Position numbers and translations under genes: made by a program
From: Metapseudomonas boanensis
GTDB taxonomy: Bacteria > Pseudomonadota > Gammaproteobacteria > Pseudomonadales > Pseudomonadaceae
Direction of reading: 5' to 3'
Length of the DNA stretch: 64,000 nt
Assembly (NCBI RefSeq): GCF_018704125.1
Contig: NZ_JAGTIS010000016.1
Span: 34,657-98,656, forward strand
Part shown: piece by piece, positions 42,233-52,389 of the stretch
How positions within the stretch are numbered: position 1 is the first letter of the stretch
Layout: each line of letters starts with the position of its first letter
The notes under the pieces: model-generated
What the model was told of the DNA's origin: nothing
Database searches by the model: none
The model's input: the letters and a program-made list of their open reading frames with translations, nothing else

Positions 42233-44374
42233 TCACACCCTGAATTGATTGATCAACCGGCGTTGCTGCTCGGCCAGCTTGGTCAGTTCGGCACTGGCGT
42301 GGGAGGCTTCGTCAGCGCCGCCAGCGACTTCGTTGGCCACCTGGCCGATGTTGATCACGTTGCGGTTGATGTCCTCGGCCACCGCACTCTGCTCTTCGGC
42401 CGCGCTGGCGATCTGGATGTTCATGTCATTGATCACCGAGACCGCCTGGGTGATTGACTCCAGAGCATGGGCAGCCTCGGTGGCGTGCTGCACGCTGGCG
42501 TCGGTTTTCTGCTGGCTGTCCTGCATCACCTTGACCACCTCGTGGGTACCGCTCTGCAGTTGCTGGATCATGGTCTGGATTTCTTCTGTGGCCTGCTGGG
42601 TCTTTTGCGCTAGGTTGCGCACTTCGTCCGCTACCACAGCGAAGCCACGGCCTTGTTCGCCGGCGCGTGCTGCTTCGATCGCCGCATTCAGCGCCAGCAG
42701 GTTGGTCTGCTCGGCAATGCCACGAATAGCCACCAGGATCGCGTTGATGTTCTCGCTGTCCTTGGCCAGTGCCTGGACCACGCTCACCGCATGGCTGATT
42801 TCCGTGGCAAGCACGGAAATAGCGTCTGCAGTGCTCTGCACGATGCGCTTGCCGTGGTTCGCGGCCTGGTCGGCATGGCTGGCGGCTTCCGCTGCATGGG
42901 TGGCATTGCGGGCCACGTCCTGCGCAGTGGCGGTCATCTCGTGAACGGCGGTGGCCACCAGCTCGATTTCCGCCAGCTGCTTCTGCACGCCCTGGTTGGT
43001 GCGGATGGCGATGTCGGCGGTGTGCTCGGAGGAGTCGCTGACTTTCTGCACCGAGCTGACGACCTGGCTGATCATCGCCTGCAACTTACCGAGGAAGGTG
43101 TTGAAGCCGCCTGCGATGGCGCCCATCTCGTCCGCCCGATCGTTGCGCAGGCGTTGGGTGAGGTCACCTTCGCCCTTGGCGATGTCGTCGAGCATGCCGA
43201 CCATCTCGCGCAGCGGCCGGGCGATGCCGTAGCCGACGAACCAGATCACCAGCAGGCCCAGGCCGGCGATGAGCAGGCCGACCAGGGTCATGCCGACGAT
43301 ATCGGCATCACGCTGGGCCTTGAGTTCGCTTTGCAGCTGGTTGAGTTCGCCAAATACCGCCGCTTGCGGTAGTTGCAGCAGCAGGGTCCAGCGCACGCCA
43401 GTGTCGGCGATGGTGAAGGGAAGCAGCAGTTGGATCTGCTGGTGCTCGCTGTCCCAGGTGTAGGAGGGTTGCCCAGCGGCAAGCGTGGCCAGTTTGGCGA
43501 CTTCTTCTGCCGGCAGGACGCTGGAGGCCAGCTCGCCAAGTTTGGTCACGTCCTTGGTGTAGGCCACCAGGCGACCATTGGCGGAAATGAGGGCGATTTC
43601 CCCGGCGCCATCGTACAGGTTCTGGTCGGCGTTCTTCAGCAGTTCCTGAATGAACTCGAGGGACAGGTCTGCGCCCACGGCACCGCGAAACTTGCCGTCG
43701 ACCAGGATCGGCGCGTTGAACGACGACATCATCACCATCTTGCCGCCCATTTCGTAGGGGGCCGGATCGACGATGCAGGGACGCAGGCCTTCTTTCGGGC
43801 ACAGGTAATATTCGCCCTCGCGGACTCCTGTCGCCAGCTGCTTCTCGCTTTCCAGGGTGGCCCCCATCGGCTCAACCGTGAGGCTGCCATCGGCCTTGCG
43901 GTACCACCAGGGCATGAAGCGGCCACTGGCACTGTAGCCGTCGGCTTCGCGACCGACGTACTCGGCATCGCTGCCAGCGAAGGCGTCGGGCTCCCAGGCC
44001 GCGAAGGTATCCAGCAGCTTGGGGTTCAGCACGACGGTCTGGCGCAGCAGGCGGGACATTTCGTCCCGGCCGATTTCCAGTTCAGGTAGGCCATTGGTCC
44101 CGGGCTGGCCCATCAGCATGTTGGTGTTCGCCAGTCCCTTGACCACCGTGAGCGGGTATTCCAATTCCCGCTGGATCTGGCTGACCTGCGACCGCGCCAA
44201 TGCGACGAGACGTTCCTTGATGCCCTGTTCGAGCAACGTCTGGGTGCGCTGCTGGACCAGTTCCTGGGTGCGCGCACCGGAAAACAGGGCATACAGCACG
44301 AGGGCGGCGACTACCGCCAGCACGCTGGCACCGGCCAGGGCAGCGATGGAGAATTGAATGGACCTGAACTTCAT
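42233..44374 (-). CDS. Methyl-accepting chemotaxis protein with dCache sensor
   Basis: 713 residues from the ATG at 44374 (GGAGC upstream). A transmembrane helix near residues 8-32, a periplasmic sensor of about 320 residues with dCache layout, a second helix, a HAMP domain, and a long signalling domain with the hairpin [20 protein letters not shown]. The ligand pocket segment [14 protein letters not shown] differs from the amino acid motif of PctA-type receptors, so amino acid sensing should not be assumed; polyamine or organic acid receptors are closer by eye. No C-terminal methylation-enzyme pentapeptide is present. Confidence 0.9.
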   Translation of the reverse strand: MKFRSIQFSIAALAGASVLAVVAALVLYALFSGARTQELVQQRTQTLLEQGIKERLVALARSQVSQIQRELEYPLTVVKGLANTNMLMGQPGTNGLPELEIGRDEMSRLLRQTVVLNPKLLDTFAAWEPDAFAGSDAEYVGREADGYSASGRFMPWWYRKADGSLTVEPMGATLESEKQLATGVREGEYYLCPKEGLRPCIVDPAPYEMGGKMVMMSSFNAPILVDGKFRGAVGADLSLEFIQELLKNADQNLYDGAGEIALISANGRLVAYTKDVTKLGELASSVLPAEEVAKLATLAAGQPSYTWDSEHQQIQLLLPFTIADTGVRWTLLLQLPQAAVFGELNQLQSELKAQRDADIVGMTLVGLLIAGLGLLVIWFVGYGIARPLREMVGMLDDIAKGEGDLTQRLRNDRADEMGAIAGGFNTFLGKLQAMISQVVSSVQKVSDSSEHTADIAIRTNQGVQKQLAEIELVATAVHEMTATAQDVARNATHAAEAASHADQAANHGKRIVQSTADAISVLATEISHAVSVVQALAKDSENINAILVAIRGIAEQTNLLALNAAIEAARAGEQGRGFAVVADEVRNLAQKTQQATEEIQTMIQQLQSGTHEVVKVMQDSQQKTDASVQHATEAAHALESITQAVSVINDMNIQIASAAEEQSAVAEDINRNVINIGQVANEVAGGADEASHASAELTKLAEQQRRLINQFRV

Positions 44375-44547
44375 AGGGGCTCCGGATACAGAAATCACGC
44401 CTGGCCCTCTGTATCGGCAGGCAGCTGAAAATTCCTGAGTCCGGCATGCAGATAAAAACGGCGTTTTGCGTGTCCATATGCGACGCGGTTGCCGCGTCTT
44501 TAAGCGCAGCCGTAGCATATCGTCCGTTGTATCTGTGGAGAGCCACC

Positions 44548-45363
44548 ATGGCCAAGCTGTTTTACCTGTCCGGACTGACCGCGGCCCTTTTCCTGGCGGG
44601 CTGCCAGGCCGTCAATACCACGAGCGGTGGGGCAGTGGGAGTCGATCGCCAACAGTACATGTTCAGCATGCTGTCGACGTCAGAGGTCAATCAGATGTAC
44701 GCGCAGTCCTACCAGCAGACCTTGAGCGAAGCCTCGCAGAAAGGCGTGCTGGATAAGAGCAGCGCCAACGCCCGTCGCGTCGACGCCATCGCCAAGCGGC
44801 TGATCGCACAGGCACCTGTCTTCCGTCCCGATGCCGCGCAGTGGGCCTGGGACGTCAACCTGATCGACAACGACGACCTCAATGCCAACTGCGGCCCGGG
44901 CGGCAAGATTATTGTTTACAGCGGCCTGATCGAGAAACTCAATCTCACCGACGACGAACTGGCCGCCGTGATGGGCCACGAGATTGCCCATGCCCTGCGC
45001 GAGCACAGTCGCGAAGCCATGTCCAAAGCCTATGGCGTGCAGATGGCCAGCCAGATCGGCTCGGTTCTCGGCGTGGGTCAGGCCGGCTTGGGCATGGCCA
45101 ATGCCGGGGTCGAATATCTGATGACGTTGCCGAACAGCCGCGGCAATGAAAACGAAGCCGACTTGATCGGTCTGGAACTGGCGGCTCGTGCCGGCTATAA
45201 CCCGAACGCGTCCATCAGCCTCTGGCAGAAAATGAGCAAGGCTGGAGGGGGTGCGCCGCCGGAGTTCATGAGCACCCACCCGTCGTCCAGCACGCGCATG
45301 GCCTCGCTGCAGGCGGCCATCCCCAAAGTCATGCCGCTCTACGAGCAGGCCAAGGGACGCTGA
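44548..45363 (+). CDS. M48-family zinc metallopeptidase lipoprotein
   Basis: 271 residues. A lipoprotein signal ends LAGC (Cys19). The zinc site is intact: [10 protein letters not shown] (HExxH) and the third ligand in the GNENEAD block. It resembles LoiP/YcaL-type outer membrane-anchored proteases that clear misfolded envelope proteins. GGAG lies eight bases before the ATG. Divergent from the chemoreceptor; monocistronic by spacing. Confidence 0.88.
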   Translation: MAKLFYLSGLTAALFLAGCQAVNTTSGGAVGVDRQQYMFSMLSTSEVNQMYAQSYQQTLSEASQKGVLDKSSANARRVDAIAKRLIAQAPVFRPDAAQWAWDVNLIDNDDLNANCGPGGKIIVYSGLIEKLNLTDDELAAVMGHEIAHALREHSREAMSKAYGVQMASQIGSVLGVGQAGLGMANAGVEYLMTLPNSRGNENEADLIGLELAARAGYNPNASISLWQKMSKAGGGAPPEFMSTHPSSSTRMASLQAAIPKVMPLYEQAKGR

Positions 45364-45463
45364 TCCCGTTGATGGCCTGGCGGGCTCGCAATGCCCGTCC
45401 TAGACTGCTTGCCGTCCCCTGTTGCTATCGGGGGACGGTTCTGCAACGGATCGAGGAGCCGCA

Positions 45464-46447
45464 GTGAGAATTGCCGTACTCGGAGCCACCAGCCTGCTTG
45501 GCCATCACACGGCGCGGGCAGTGAAGTCCGCCGGTCACGAGCTGGTGCTGATTCACCGGCCTGAGTCACGGGTCGGACGCCTGAACTACCTGGAGCCGGA
45601 ATGTCACGCCGTCGAGCGGCTTGATTACGTCGGGTTGAGGCGGGCGTTGAAGGATATTGATGCGGTGGTCCGGTGCGATGACCCCTTTCCGCAAAAGCCG
45701 CGTCGTTGGCAGGAAGAGGTCGCCAGCGCGCTGGACGAGGCCAACCATTTCTATGCTGCCTGCCTGGCTGCCCATGTGCCGCGCATTCTCTATGTCGGCA
45801 GTTCCATCGCCTTGCCGCGCCATCCGAAGGGCCTACCTGGGCACGAAGGTCTGTTTTATGAGGGTATGCCACGCTGGCGCAATCCCTTCCTGCTGACCAG
45901 GTGGGCGTTGGACGAACAGGCTCGCGAACAGGCTCGTAGCGGCCTGCCGGTCATCATCGGGATTCCCGCGATGAGCCTGGGCGAAATGGACTTCGGGCCG
46001 AGCACCGGTCGCCTGATCACGGCGATTGGCAGTGGCCAGATGACGCACTACGTGGCGGGCCGGCGCAACCTGATCGATGCGGCTGATGCAGGGCGCGGGC
46101 TGCTGCTCACGTTGGAAAAGGGCCGCGTCGGGGAGCGCTACCTGCTGACTGGGCAGAACATCGAAATGAAGGCGCTGACCGAGCGCATCGCCCAGCTCCT
46201 GGGCGTAGCGCCGCCGCAACCCATGCCGTTGGCCCTGGCCCGTGGCATGGCGGTGCTTGGCCGTCTGCGCTATCGACTGTCCGGCGAGGCGCCAATCCTG
46301 GATGACGTGACTGTCGCGTTCATGGTTGGGGGGCAGTTCCTCGATGGCAGCAAGGCGCGCAACGAACTGCGGTTTGTCGCCGAGACGCCCCTGGAGGAAA
46401 CGCTGGAGCGGACCATTCGCTGGTTCCGCGCCAACGGTTATCTCTGA
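45464..46447 (+). CDS. NAD-dependent epimerase/dehydratase-like protein lacking the catalytic YxxxK
   Basis: 327 residues from a GTG with GAGGAG seven bases upstream. The N-terminal Rossmann part is present (VLGATSLLGHHTA). The usual catalytic YxxxK position aligns with FLLTRWALDEQ, that is Phe and Arg instead of Tyr and Lys. The protein may bind a nucleotide without normal dehydrogenase chemistry. It follows the M48 protease gene by 100 bases. Substrate unknown. Confidence 0.75.
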   Translation: MRIAVLGATSLLGHHTARAVKSAGHELVLIHRPESRVGRLNYLEPECHAVERLDYVGLRRALKDIDAVVRCDDPFPQKPRRWQEEVASALDEANHFYAACLAAHVPRILYVGSSIALPRHPKGLPGHEGLFYEGMPRWRNPFLLTRWALDEQAREQARSGLPVIIGIPAMSLGEMDFGPSTGRLITAIGSGQMTHYVAGRRNLIDAADAGRGLLLTLEKGRVGERYLLTGQNIEMKALTERIAQLLGVAPPQPMPLALARGMAVLGRLRYRLSGEAPILDDVTVAFMVGGQFLDGSKARNELRFVAETPLEETLERTIRWFRANGYL

Positions 46448-46457
46448 GCGGACTGCG

Positions 46458-46901
46458 TCAGGGTAGGGCTTTTTCGGCAAAGGGTTGAGTCGACAGGCCC
46501 AGTTGGGCGCGGAAATTTTCCATGTCGAACATGGTGCAGATCTCCTGCACCTCGCCCAGGCTGTTGAAGGTCCAGAAGGCCATGGCCGAGATACTGAGGA
46601 TCTTGTCGCTCGGCGGATAGCCGAGTGCCGGCTTCTGAATGCTGCCGATCAGCGTACTCCAGGTCACCACCTTGTTGCCTTCGGCAACGCATTCCTCGAT
46701 CACGACTTCCAGGTCGGGCATCGCTTCGCGGATATTCTGCACCATCTCGCAATAGGCGGCGCTGCCCAGTGGCCGACCGACGAAAGAACTCTTGTAAAGG
46801 AAATCCTTGCTTTGAAGCTGTTCGGCGAGAGCCAGGTGCCCCCTGTTCCACGACAGCTCGATGTGCTGGCGAACCCGCCGTTTCATATCGTCCAGTGACA
46901 T
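46458..46901 (-). CDS. SnoaL-like/ester cyclase family protein
   Basis: 147 residues, starting at the ATG at 46901 (weak ribosome site). An NTF2-like fold of the ester cyclase group: HIELSWNRGHLALAEQLQSK, MPDLEVVIEECVAEGNKVVT, then WSTLIGSIQ and a final beta-strand region. No catalytic residues can be named with confidence. It converges with the epimerase-like gene, with a 10-base gap. Confidence 0.75.
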   Translation of the reverse strand: MSLDDMKRRVRQHIELSWNRGHLALAEQLQSKDFLYKSSFVGRPLGSAAYCEMVQNIREAMPDLEVVIEECVAEGNKVVTWSTLIGSIQKPALGYPPSDKILSISAMAFWTFNSLGEVQEICTMFDMENFRAQLGLSTQPFAEKALP

Positions 46902-47091
46902 GTGGTGCGTACCTGCGTCTGATTCCAGGCGGCACTTTACCAGCGCGATTCGCACTGCCATTGGCCGTAATGCCACTGTAGGTTGGCGTTGAGTCGAACG
47001 AAGCCCAACGTGCAAGCGCGTCGTGCGGGCGTTCCGCCCGTCGTCCTGCCTGTTGGGCTTCGGCAAGGCCCAGCACCAACCTACGTTATGG

Positions 47092-47676
47092 TCAGAGCAC
47101 GCCGCTCAGGCTCAAGGCCTGGTACACGGCATAGGCAGCCAGGGCGGCAAAGGCTGCGGCGGCCAGGCGGCGGATCAGCGTCAGCGGCAGGCGGTCGGCC
47201 GCGAAGTTGCCTGCCAGCACCACCGGGACGTTGGCCACCAGCATGCCGAGCGTGGTCCCGAGTACCACGAGGATGAAATGCGGGTACTGGGCCGCGAGCA
47301 TGACCGTGGCGACCTGGGTCTTGTCGCCCATTTCGGCGAGGAAGAAGGCGATCAGCGTCGTCAGAAAGGGGCCGTACTTCTTGAAGCCCGAGGCTTCGTC
47401 GTCGTCAATCTTGTCGGGCACCAGCGTCCACAAGGCCACGGCAGCGAAGGAGGCAGCGAGCACCCAGCTCAGGGTGGCGGCGGAAAAGAAGCTGGCGACC
47501 CAGTTGCCTACGGCGCCGGCGGCGAAATGGTTGGCCAGGGTGGCGGCAACGATGCCCCAGATGATCGGCCAGGGCTTGCGGAAGCGCGCGGCCAGGAGCA
47601 GGGCGAGCAATTGCGTCTTGTCGCCGATTTCGGCCAGGGAAACGATCAGGGTAGGTACGAAGAGAGATTCCAGCAT
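47092..47676 (-). CDS. TMEM165/GDT1 family cation transporter (manganese exporter candidate)
   Basis: 194 residues, six or seven transmembrane helices in two similar halves. Each half has the family motif E-x-G-D-K-T: SLAEIGDKTQLL near residue 14 and FLAEMGDKTQVA about residue 108. TMEM165/GDT1/MneA proteins move Mn2+ (and Ca2+) in exchange for protons. AGGA is seven bases before the ATG. The 5-prime leader carries a yybP-ykoY manganese riboswitch, which directly supports manganese as the substrate. Confidence 0.88.
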   Translation of the reverse strand: MLESLFVPTLIVSLAEIGDKTQLLALLLAARFRKPWPIIWGIVAATLANHFAAGAVGNWVASFFSAATLSWVLAASFAAVALWTLVPDKIDDDEASGFKKYGPFLTTLIAFFLAEMGDKTQVATVMLAAQYPHFILVVLGTTLGMLVANVPVVLAGNFAADRLPLTLIRRLAAAAFAALAAYAVYQALSLSGVL

Positions 47677-47894
47677 CAGGCTTCCTAAGGGGCGGGTCGA
47701 CTAATCACCATGACACGCACAACCTGCCCGCCCCGGGTCAGGTGTAACGTGCCATAGGTCTTGTCAAACCGCTTTCCGTGTAAAAGATGCCTGCGCTTGC
47801 TCAGGCTGCGTTGAAGGCAGACTCGGAATGCTCCTTTACAGTCGTAAATTCCGCTTCCTCGCTTACCTTCGCCTTGCCTGATCTTCGCTCGGCT

Positions 47895-48022
47895 ACTTTT
47901 TCCTACGGAAACCCATTAAGGGCTGGGTCGCATGCGCCATGGTCTGCTGACCAAGTGTGTTGACGCATGCCGGGCGAGCAGGGCGCTCGCGGGAGACTAC
48001 TCCCCTAGGACGGGGCGCATTT
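47895..48022 (-). ncRNA. yybP-ykoY manganese-sensing riboswitch
   Basis: On the minus strand the sequence reads CCTAGGGGAGTAGTCTCCC, the near-invariant GGGGAGTAG 5-prime box. It is followed about 40 bases later by GGCATGCGTCAACACAC (conserved CGTCAACA) and a distal GCGCATGCGACCC that pairs with it (GCATGCG/CGCATGC). This is the three-helix layout of RF00080-type RNAs, which turn on Mn2+ export genes. It starts right after lysP and lies about 220 bases upstream of the TMEM165 gene. The bases in between (47677-47894) show no gene; they form the rest of the leader. Confidence 0.85.
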
Positions 48023-48023
48023 T

Positions 48024-48051
48024 GCACAAGCCGGGTGGTCCCGGCAAGTGC
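48024..48051 (-). terminator. Candidate terminator of lysP
   Basis: GCACAAGCCGGG and CCCGGCAAGTGC form a 10-bp stem with an internal mismatch and GTGG-type loop, just after the lysP stop and before the riboswitch. No T-run, so strength is uncertain. Confidence 0.5.
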
Positions 48052-48064
48052 AGGTCGTCGCGGC

Positions 48065-49540
48065 TCAGTCTTCACAGGCCCTGACATCCATGGCGTCGTA
48101 GCGAACCAGGCGCGAGCCTTTCTTGACGCGATAGCCGAGCCAGATGACGAGGAACAGCGGCAGGCTGATGTACGTCGCGGCAAGGCCAGCCCAGTCGATG
48201 TGATCGCCGAAGAACGCCTGGTAGTTCTGTCCGAGGGTGATGGTCAGGCAGAGGGCGAAGGCGAACAGTGGGCCAAAGGGGAACAGTTTGGCGCGGTAGG
48301 GCAGGTCTTCCAGGCGGCCGCCTTGGGCCAGGTAGCCTTTGCGGAAGCGGTAGTGTGAGATGGCGATGCCCAGCCAGGCGATGAAGCCACACATGCCCGA
48401 GGTGTTCAGCAGCCAGGTGTAGAGCGTGGAGTCGCCGACGATGGAGGTGAAGAAGCACAGTGCGCCGACCAGGGTGGTGGCATACAGCGCGTTGCGCGGC
48501 ACGCCGCTGTTGGAGAGGCGGGCGAAGAGCCTGGGCGCTTTGCCCTGCAGGGCCAAGTTGTAGAGCATGCGGGTGGAGGCGTACATCCCCGAGTTGCCCG
48601 CCGAAAGGATGGCCGTGAGGATCACCGCGTTCATCACGCTGGCGGCAGCCGCAAAGCCGGCGCGTTCGAACAGCAGGGTAAACGGTGAGACGCTGATGTC
48701 GCTTGCATCGTTCTTCATAAGATTGGGATCGGTGTAGGGAATCAGCACGCCAATCACAAAAATCGCCAGGATGTAGAACATCAGAATTCGCCAGAACACC
48801 TGGCGGATGGCGATGGGGATGTTCTTCCTCGGGTTCTCGGATTCACCGGCGGCGATGCCGATCAGCTCCGTGCCCTGGAACGAGAAGCCGGCGATCATCG
48901 CGACTCCGACCATGGCCTGGAGCCCGCCGACGAAGGGTGCATCGCCCTCGGTGAAGTGGCTGAAACCGGGGGACGCGATTCCGCCCATGATGCCGAAGAT
49001 GGTGGCCAGGCCGATGCCGATGAAAATCACCACCGTGACCACCTTGATCAGCGCGAACCAGAATTCGCTCTCGCCGAAACCCTTCACCGACACGACGTTC
49101 AGCAAGAACATCAGGCCAAGGAACAGGGCGCTCCAGTAGATTCCCGGGATGTCTGGGAACCAGAAACTCATGATCAGCTGGGCCGCCACCAGTTCGGCGG
49201 CAATGGTCACCGCCCAGTTGTACCAATAGTTCCAGCCCAGGGCGAAGCCGAAGCCTTCATCGACGAAGCGGCTGCCATAAGTGCTGAACGAGCCGGAAAC
49301 AGGCATATGGGCGGCCATTTCACCCAGGCTGGTCATGAGGAAGTAGACCATCAGGCCAATCAGCGCATAAGCCAGCAGCGCGCCGCCGGGTCCGGCGGTC
49401 GCAACCGTCGCACCGGATGCGACGAACAGGCCGGTGCCGATGGAGCCGCCAATGGCGATCATGTTCAGGTGGCGAGGTTTCAGGTCCCTGTGCAGGCCTT
49501 CCCTTGGGGGCGTAGCACTGCCGATATTCAAGTTGGTCAC
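48065..49540 (-). CDS. lysP: Lysine-specific permease
   Basis: 491 residues, GTG start with GGAG six bases upstream. An amino acid/polyamine/organocation transporter with 12 predicted helices. The N-terminal segment LNMIAIGGSIGTGLFVASGA is almost the classic LysP sequence, and later GEMAAHMPVSGSFSTYGSRF and GESENPRKNIPIAIRQVFWR match. It takes up L-lysine with protons. The order lysP, rsmC, hprA on one strand is the same as I recall in P. aeruginosa. Confidence 0.9.
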   Translation of the reverse strand: MTNLNIGSATPPREGLHRDLKPRHLNMIAIGGSIGTGLFVASGATVATAGPGGALLAYALIGLMVYFLMTSLGEMAAHMPVSGSFSTYGSRFVDEGFGFALGWNYWYNWAVTIAAELVAAQLIMSFWFPDIPGIYWSALFLGLMFLLNVVSVKGFGESEFWFALIKVVTVVIFIGIGLATIFGIMGGIASPGFSHFTEGDAPFVGGLQAMVGVAMIAGFSFQGTELIGIAAGESENPRKNIPIAIRQVFWRILMFYILAIFVIGVLIPYTDPNLMKNDASDISVSPFTLLFERAGFAAAASVMNAVILTAILSAGNSGMYASTRMLYNLALQGKAPRLFARLSNSGVPRNALYATTLVGALCFFTSIVGDSTLYTWLLNTSGMCGFIAWLGIAISHYRFRKGYLAQGGRLEDLPYRAKLFPFGPLFAFALCLTITLGQNYQAFFGDHIDWAGLAATYISLPLFLVIWLGYRVKKGSRLVRYDAMDVRACED

Positions 49541-49628
49541 TAAAAACTCCAGGTATCCCGGTCAATGCCGGGCCAGGCAGCCAGCGAGTGGCCGCTCCAT
49601 TGGGGATCAGGTTGGGTTGCCCGCCGAA

Positions 49629-50627
49629 TTAGCTGTGGCGGGCACTGTAGATTCGGAAGCCGTCACCCTCTGCGAGTGTGCGGCAGGGACCGAGGTAACG
49701 CTCGATGAGCGGCGGATATTTGAGGAAGCTGTTGGCCACCAGGCGCAGTTCTCCACCGCGCTGCAGGTGGGCAACTGCCTCGTGCAGCAGGTCTTCGCTG
49801 GCCTGGTAGTCGGTGTGCACGCCCTGGTGGAACGGTGGATTGCTGACGATGGCGCTGAGCCCTTCAGGGGCACCGTGGATGCCATCGGCCGTCATCACAT
49901 CGGCCTCCAGGCCATTCGCGGCCAGGGTCAGGCGGCTGCTGGCAGCGGCGAAGGCGTCCACGTCCAACATCGTCAGGCGGCTCTGTGGATAACGTCGCTT
50001 GAGCACCGCCCCCAGCACCCCTGCACCGCAGCCGAAGTCGAGCATGTGGCCACCGGGCAGGCCGTCCAGCTGCTGCAGGAGCAGCGCGGTGCCGCGGTCG
50101 AGTCGACCGTGGCTGAAGACACCAGGCAGGCTGATGACCTCCAGCGGACCATCCGCCAGCTCCAGGCGATAGCGCTGGGCAAGGCTTTCCAGATCGGGCG
50201 CGGCGGGGGGCTGTTCGATGCTTACCCGCCAGAGTTGGCAGTGGCGTGCGCTATCCAGCTTGCGTGGCTTGCCGAACGCGGCCAGTTGCTTGGCGGCGCG
50301 TTCGATGCCGCCGCGCTTCTCGCCCACGAGGAACAGTTCGCCAGCCGGCAAGCGCGCAGCCAGGGCAGCCAGCAGATAGTCGGTCAGCTCGCGGGATTTC
50401 GGCAGGAACAACACGGCGGCGATGAACTCGCTTTCAGGCGCTGTAGTACCGAAGTCGCAGCGGCCGGGAAAACGCGCGTCCAGCGCCGCCTGTTCGCCTG
50501 CATGCCAGCTCCAGCCGCGGGCCTTTGGCAGGGTGCCGAGCAGGTCATCGGCGGGGAGGCCGGCCAGCATTACCGGGCCTTGGAAGAGTTCCGCTTGGCG
50601 GAGCAGCACTTCACTGCGCGGGTCCAT
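49629..50627 (-). CDS. rsmC: 16S rRNA (guanine(1207)-N2)-methyltransferase
   Basis: 332 residues from the ATG at 50627, with AGGAG eight bases upstream; a TTG two codons earlier is not needed. An N-terminal degenerate and a C-terminal active methyltransferase domain. SAM site [17 protein letters not shown] and catalytic NPPF in [16 protein letters not shown]. Modifies G1207 of 16S rRNA in the small ribosomal subunit. Confidence 0.92.
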   Translation of the reverse strand: MDPRSEVLLRQAELFQGPVMLAGLPADDLLGTLPKARGWSWHAGEQAALDARFPGRCDFGTTAPESEFIAAVLFLPKSRELTDYLLAALAARLPAGELFLVGEKRGGIERAAKQLAAFGKPRKLDSARHCQLWRVSIEQPPAAPDLESLAQRYRLELADGPLEVISLPGVFSHGRLDRGTALLLQQLDGLPGGHMLDFGCGAGVLGAVLKRRYPQSRLTMLDVDAFAAASSRLTLAANGLEADVMTADGIHGAPEGLSAIVSNPPFHQGVHTDYQASEDLLHEAVAHLQRGGELRLVANSFLKYPPLIERYLGPCRTLAEGDGFRIYSARHS

Positions 50628-50676
50628 GGGCAAGGCTCCTGAAAAAAGCCGGGAATTCTAGCAGAACGCCAGGGCC

Positions 50677-51639
50677 TCAACCGACCACCCGGAGCGGCGC
50701 ACCGTCGGAAAAGGCGCGGGCATTCTCCGCCAATTGCACGACGATCCGCTGTCGCGCCTCACGGCTGCCCCAGGCATTGTGGGGGGTGACGATCAACCTG
50801 GGGACATCTTCGGCCAGCAGCGGGTTGCCGTCGCGCGGGGGCTCCTGGGTCAGGACGTCGGTGGCGGCACCGCCAAGGTGGCCGTTGCGCAGCGCATCGG
50901 CGAGGGCTTGCTCGTCCACCAATCCACCACGGGCCGTATTGACCAACAGGGCGCCGCGCTTCATCGAGGCCAATTCGGTTGCGCCGATCATGTTGCGCGT
51001 CTGGTCGTTGAGCGGGCAGTGGAGGGTCAGGGCGTCCACCTGTGGAAGCAGCTGGTGCAGCGGCATCCGATCCGCGCGTGGCGGGCGGCCTGGCAGTTGG
51101 CCGAAAAGTACGCGCATGCCGAAGGCTTCGGCCAGCCGCGCAACCGCGCCGCCTAGTTCGCCGTGGCCGAGCAGGCCGAGGGTCTTGCCTTGTAGCTCGA
51201 TGATCGGGAAGTCCAGCAGGCAGAACTGGCTGGCCTGCTGCCAGCGCCCGGCGCGTACGGCGGTCTGATAGTCCGTCAGGCGGGTGGCCAGGGCGAGCAA
51301 CAGTAGCAGCGTGTGCTGCGCCACCGAGGGAGTGCCATAGGCCTGGCAGTTGCTTACGGTAATGCCTTGGGCGCGGGCGGCGGCCAGGTCGACGTTGTTG
51401 GTGCCGGTGGCCGCCACCAGGATCAGCTTGAGATCCGGGCAGGCGGCGAGAGTCGTCGCGTCGAGCGGGACCTTGTTGCTGATCGCGACCTGGGCACCCT
51501 GGAGGTGCTCGATCACCTGGTCGGGAGCGGTGTGCGGGTGCAGGTGCAGTTCATCGAAGGCCTGCTGGAGCGGTGCCATATCGAGGTCGCCGAGGTCGAG
51601 GGAGGCGTGGTCGAGGAACACTGCGCGGCTTATGTTCAT
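50677..51639 (-). CDS. hprA: D-2-hydroxyacid dehydrogenase (hydroxypyruvate reductase/glycerate dehydrogenase)
   Basis: 320 residues from the ATG at 51639, the usual length; much longer in-frame starts are not supported. NAD-binding GLLGHGELGGAVARL, catalytic Arg in TARGGLVDEQ, a Glu in the following loop, and His in TPHNAWGSREAR. It reduces hydroxypyruvate to glycerate in the serine pathway. Gene context with lysP and rsmC supports hprA, though substrate range is not proven. Confidence 0.87.
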   Translation of the reverse strand: MNISRAVFLDHASLDLGDLDMAPLQQAFDELHLHPHTAPDQVIEHLQGAQVAISNKVPLDATTLAACPDLKLILVAATGTNNVDLAAARAQGITVSNCQAYGTPSVAQHTLLLLLALATRLTDYQTAVRAGRWQQASQFCLLDFPIIELQGKTLGLLGHGELGGAVARLAEAFGMRVLFGQLPGRPPRADRMPLHQLLPQVDALTLHCPLNDQTRNMIGATELASMKRGALLVNTARGGLVDEQALADALRNGHLGGAATDVLTQEPPRDGNPLLAEDVPRLIVTPHNAWGSREARQRIVVQLAENARAFSDGAPLRVVG

Positions 51640-51721
51640 GCTGAGCTGTACCTTTTTCTGAGACATCTGAAGGCGTAAGGTGACCAGCCTACCAGACCCG
51701 TTCCCAACCTTCGGAGGTCGC

Positions 51722-52351
51722 ATGTACTGGACGGAATTCCTCACTGTTGCCCTGATCCATCTGCTCGCCGTGGCCAGCCCCGGCCCGGACTTCGCCATCG
51801 TGGTGCGCGAGAGCGTCGCCCACGGTCGTCGCGCGGGCACTTGGACGGCGTTCGGTGTGGGTACGGGGATCTTCGTGCATGTGGCGTATTCGTTGTTGGG
51901 CATTGGCCTGATCGTGTCGCAGTCGATCATGCTGTTCAATGCGCTGAAGTGGTTGGCGGCGGCTTATCTGCTCTATATCGGTATCAAGGCGCTGCGTGCC
52001 AAGCCTGCCGATCCGGTGGCAGCCGAGGCGGCGTTGGTTGCCGGCGAGCGCAGCTCGCGCGGGGCCTTCGTCACCGGCTTCGTCACGAATGGCCTGAACC
52101 CCAAGGCGACGCTGTTCTTCCTCTCGCTGTTCACCGTGGTGATCAACCCCCATACGCCACTGGCGGTGCAGGCGGGTTATGGCGTGTACCTGGCCTTTGC
52201 TACCGCAGTGTGGTTCTGCCTGGTGGCGATGCTATTCAGTCAGCGCCGCGTACGCGCCGGTTTTGCCCGCATGGGGCACTGGTTCGATCGCGTGATGGGG
52301 GCAGTATTGGTGAGCCTTGGTGTCAAGCTGGCATTTACCGAGCTGAAGTAA
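51722..52351 (+). CDS. LysE/RhtB family amino acid exporter
   Basis: 209 residues with six predicted helices. MYWTEFLTVALIHLLAVASP, then GPDFAIVVRESVAHGRRAGT, is the RhtB/LysE start. The second exporter of this superfamily in the window, distinct from argO and without an adjacent regulator. CGGAGG precedes the ATG. It is divergent from hprA with 82 bases between. Confidence 0.87.
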   Translation: MYWTEFLTVALIHLLAVASPGPDFAIVVRESVAHGRRAGTWTAFGVGTGIFVHVAYSLLGIGLIVSQSIMLFNALKWLAAAYLLYIGIKALRAKPADPVAAEAALVAGERSSRGAFVTGFVTNGLNPKATLFFLSLFTVVINPHTPLAVQAGYGVYLAFATAVWFCLVAMLFSQRRVRAGFARMGHWFDRVMGAVLVSLGVKLAFTELK

Positions 52352-52389
52352 GAAAGTTGATCGCCCAGTTACGACTTTGGCAGGCAAGC

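Noticed and set aside
47766..47790. TTGACA-like box as a promoter directly in front of the TMEM165 gene
   Set aside because: No convincing -10 element at proper spacing; the riboswitch further upstream indicates the transcript starts near the lysP end.
49434..50642. Open frame of 402 codons on the plus strand
   Set aside because: Antisense to rsmC; composition of a shadow frame.
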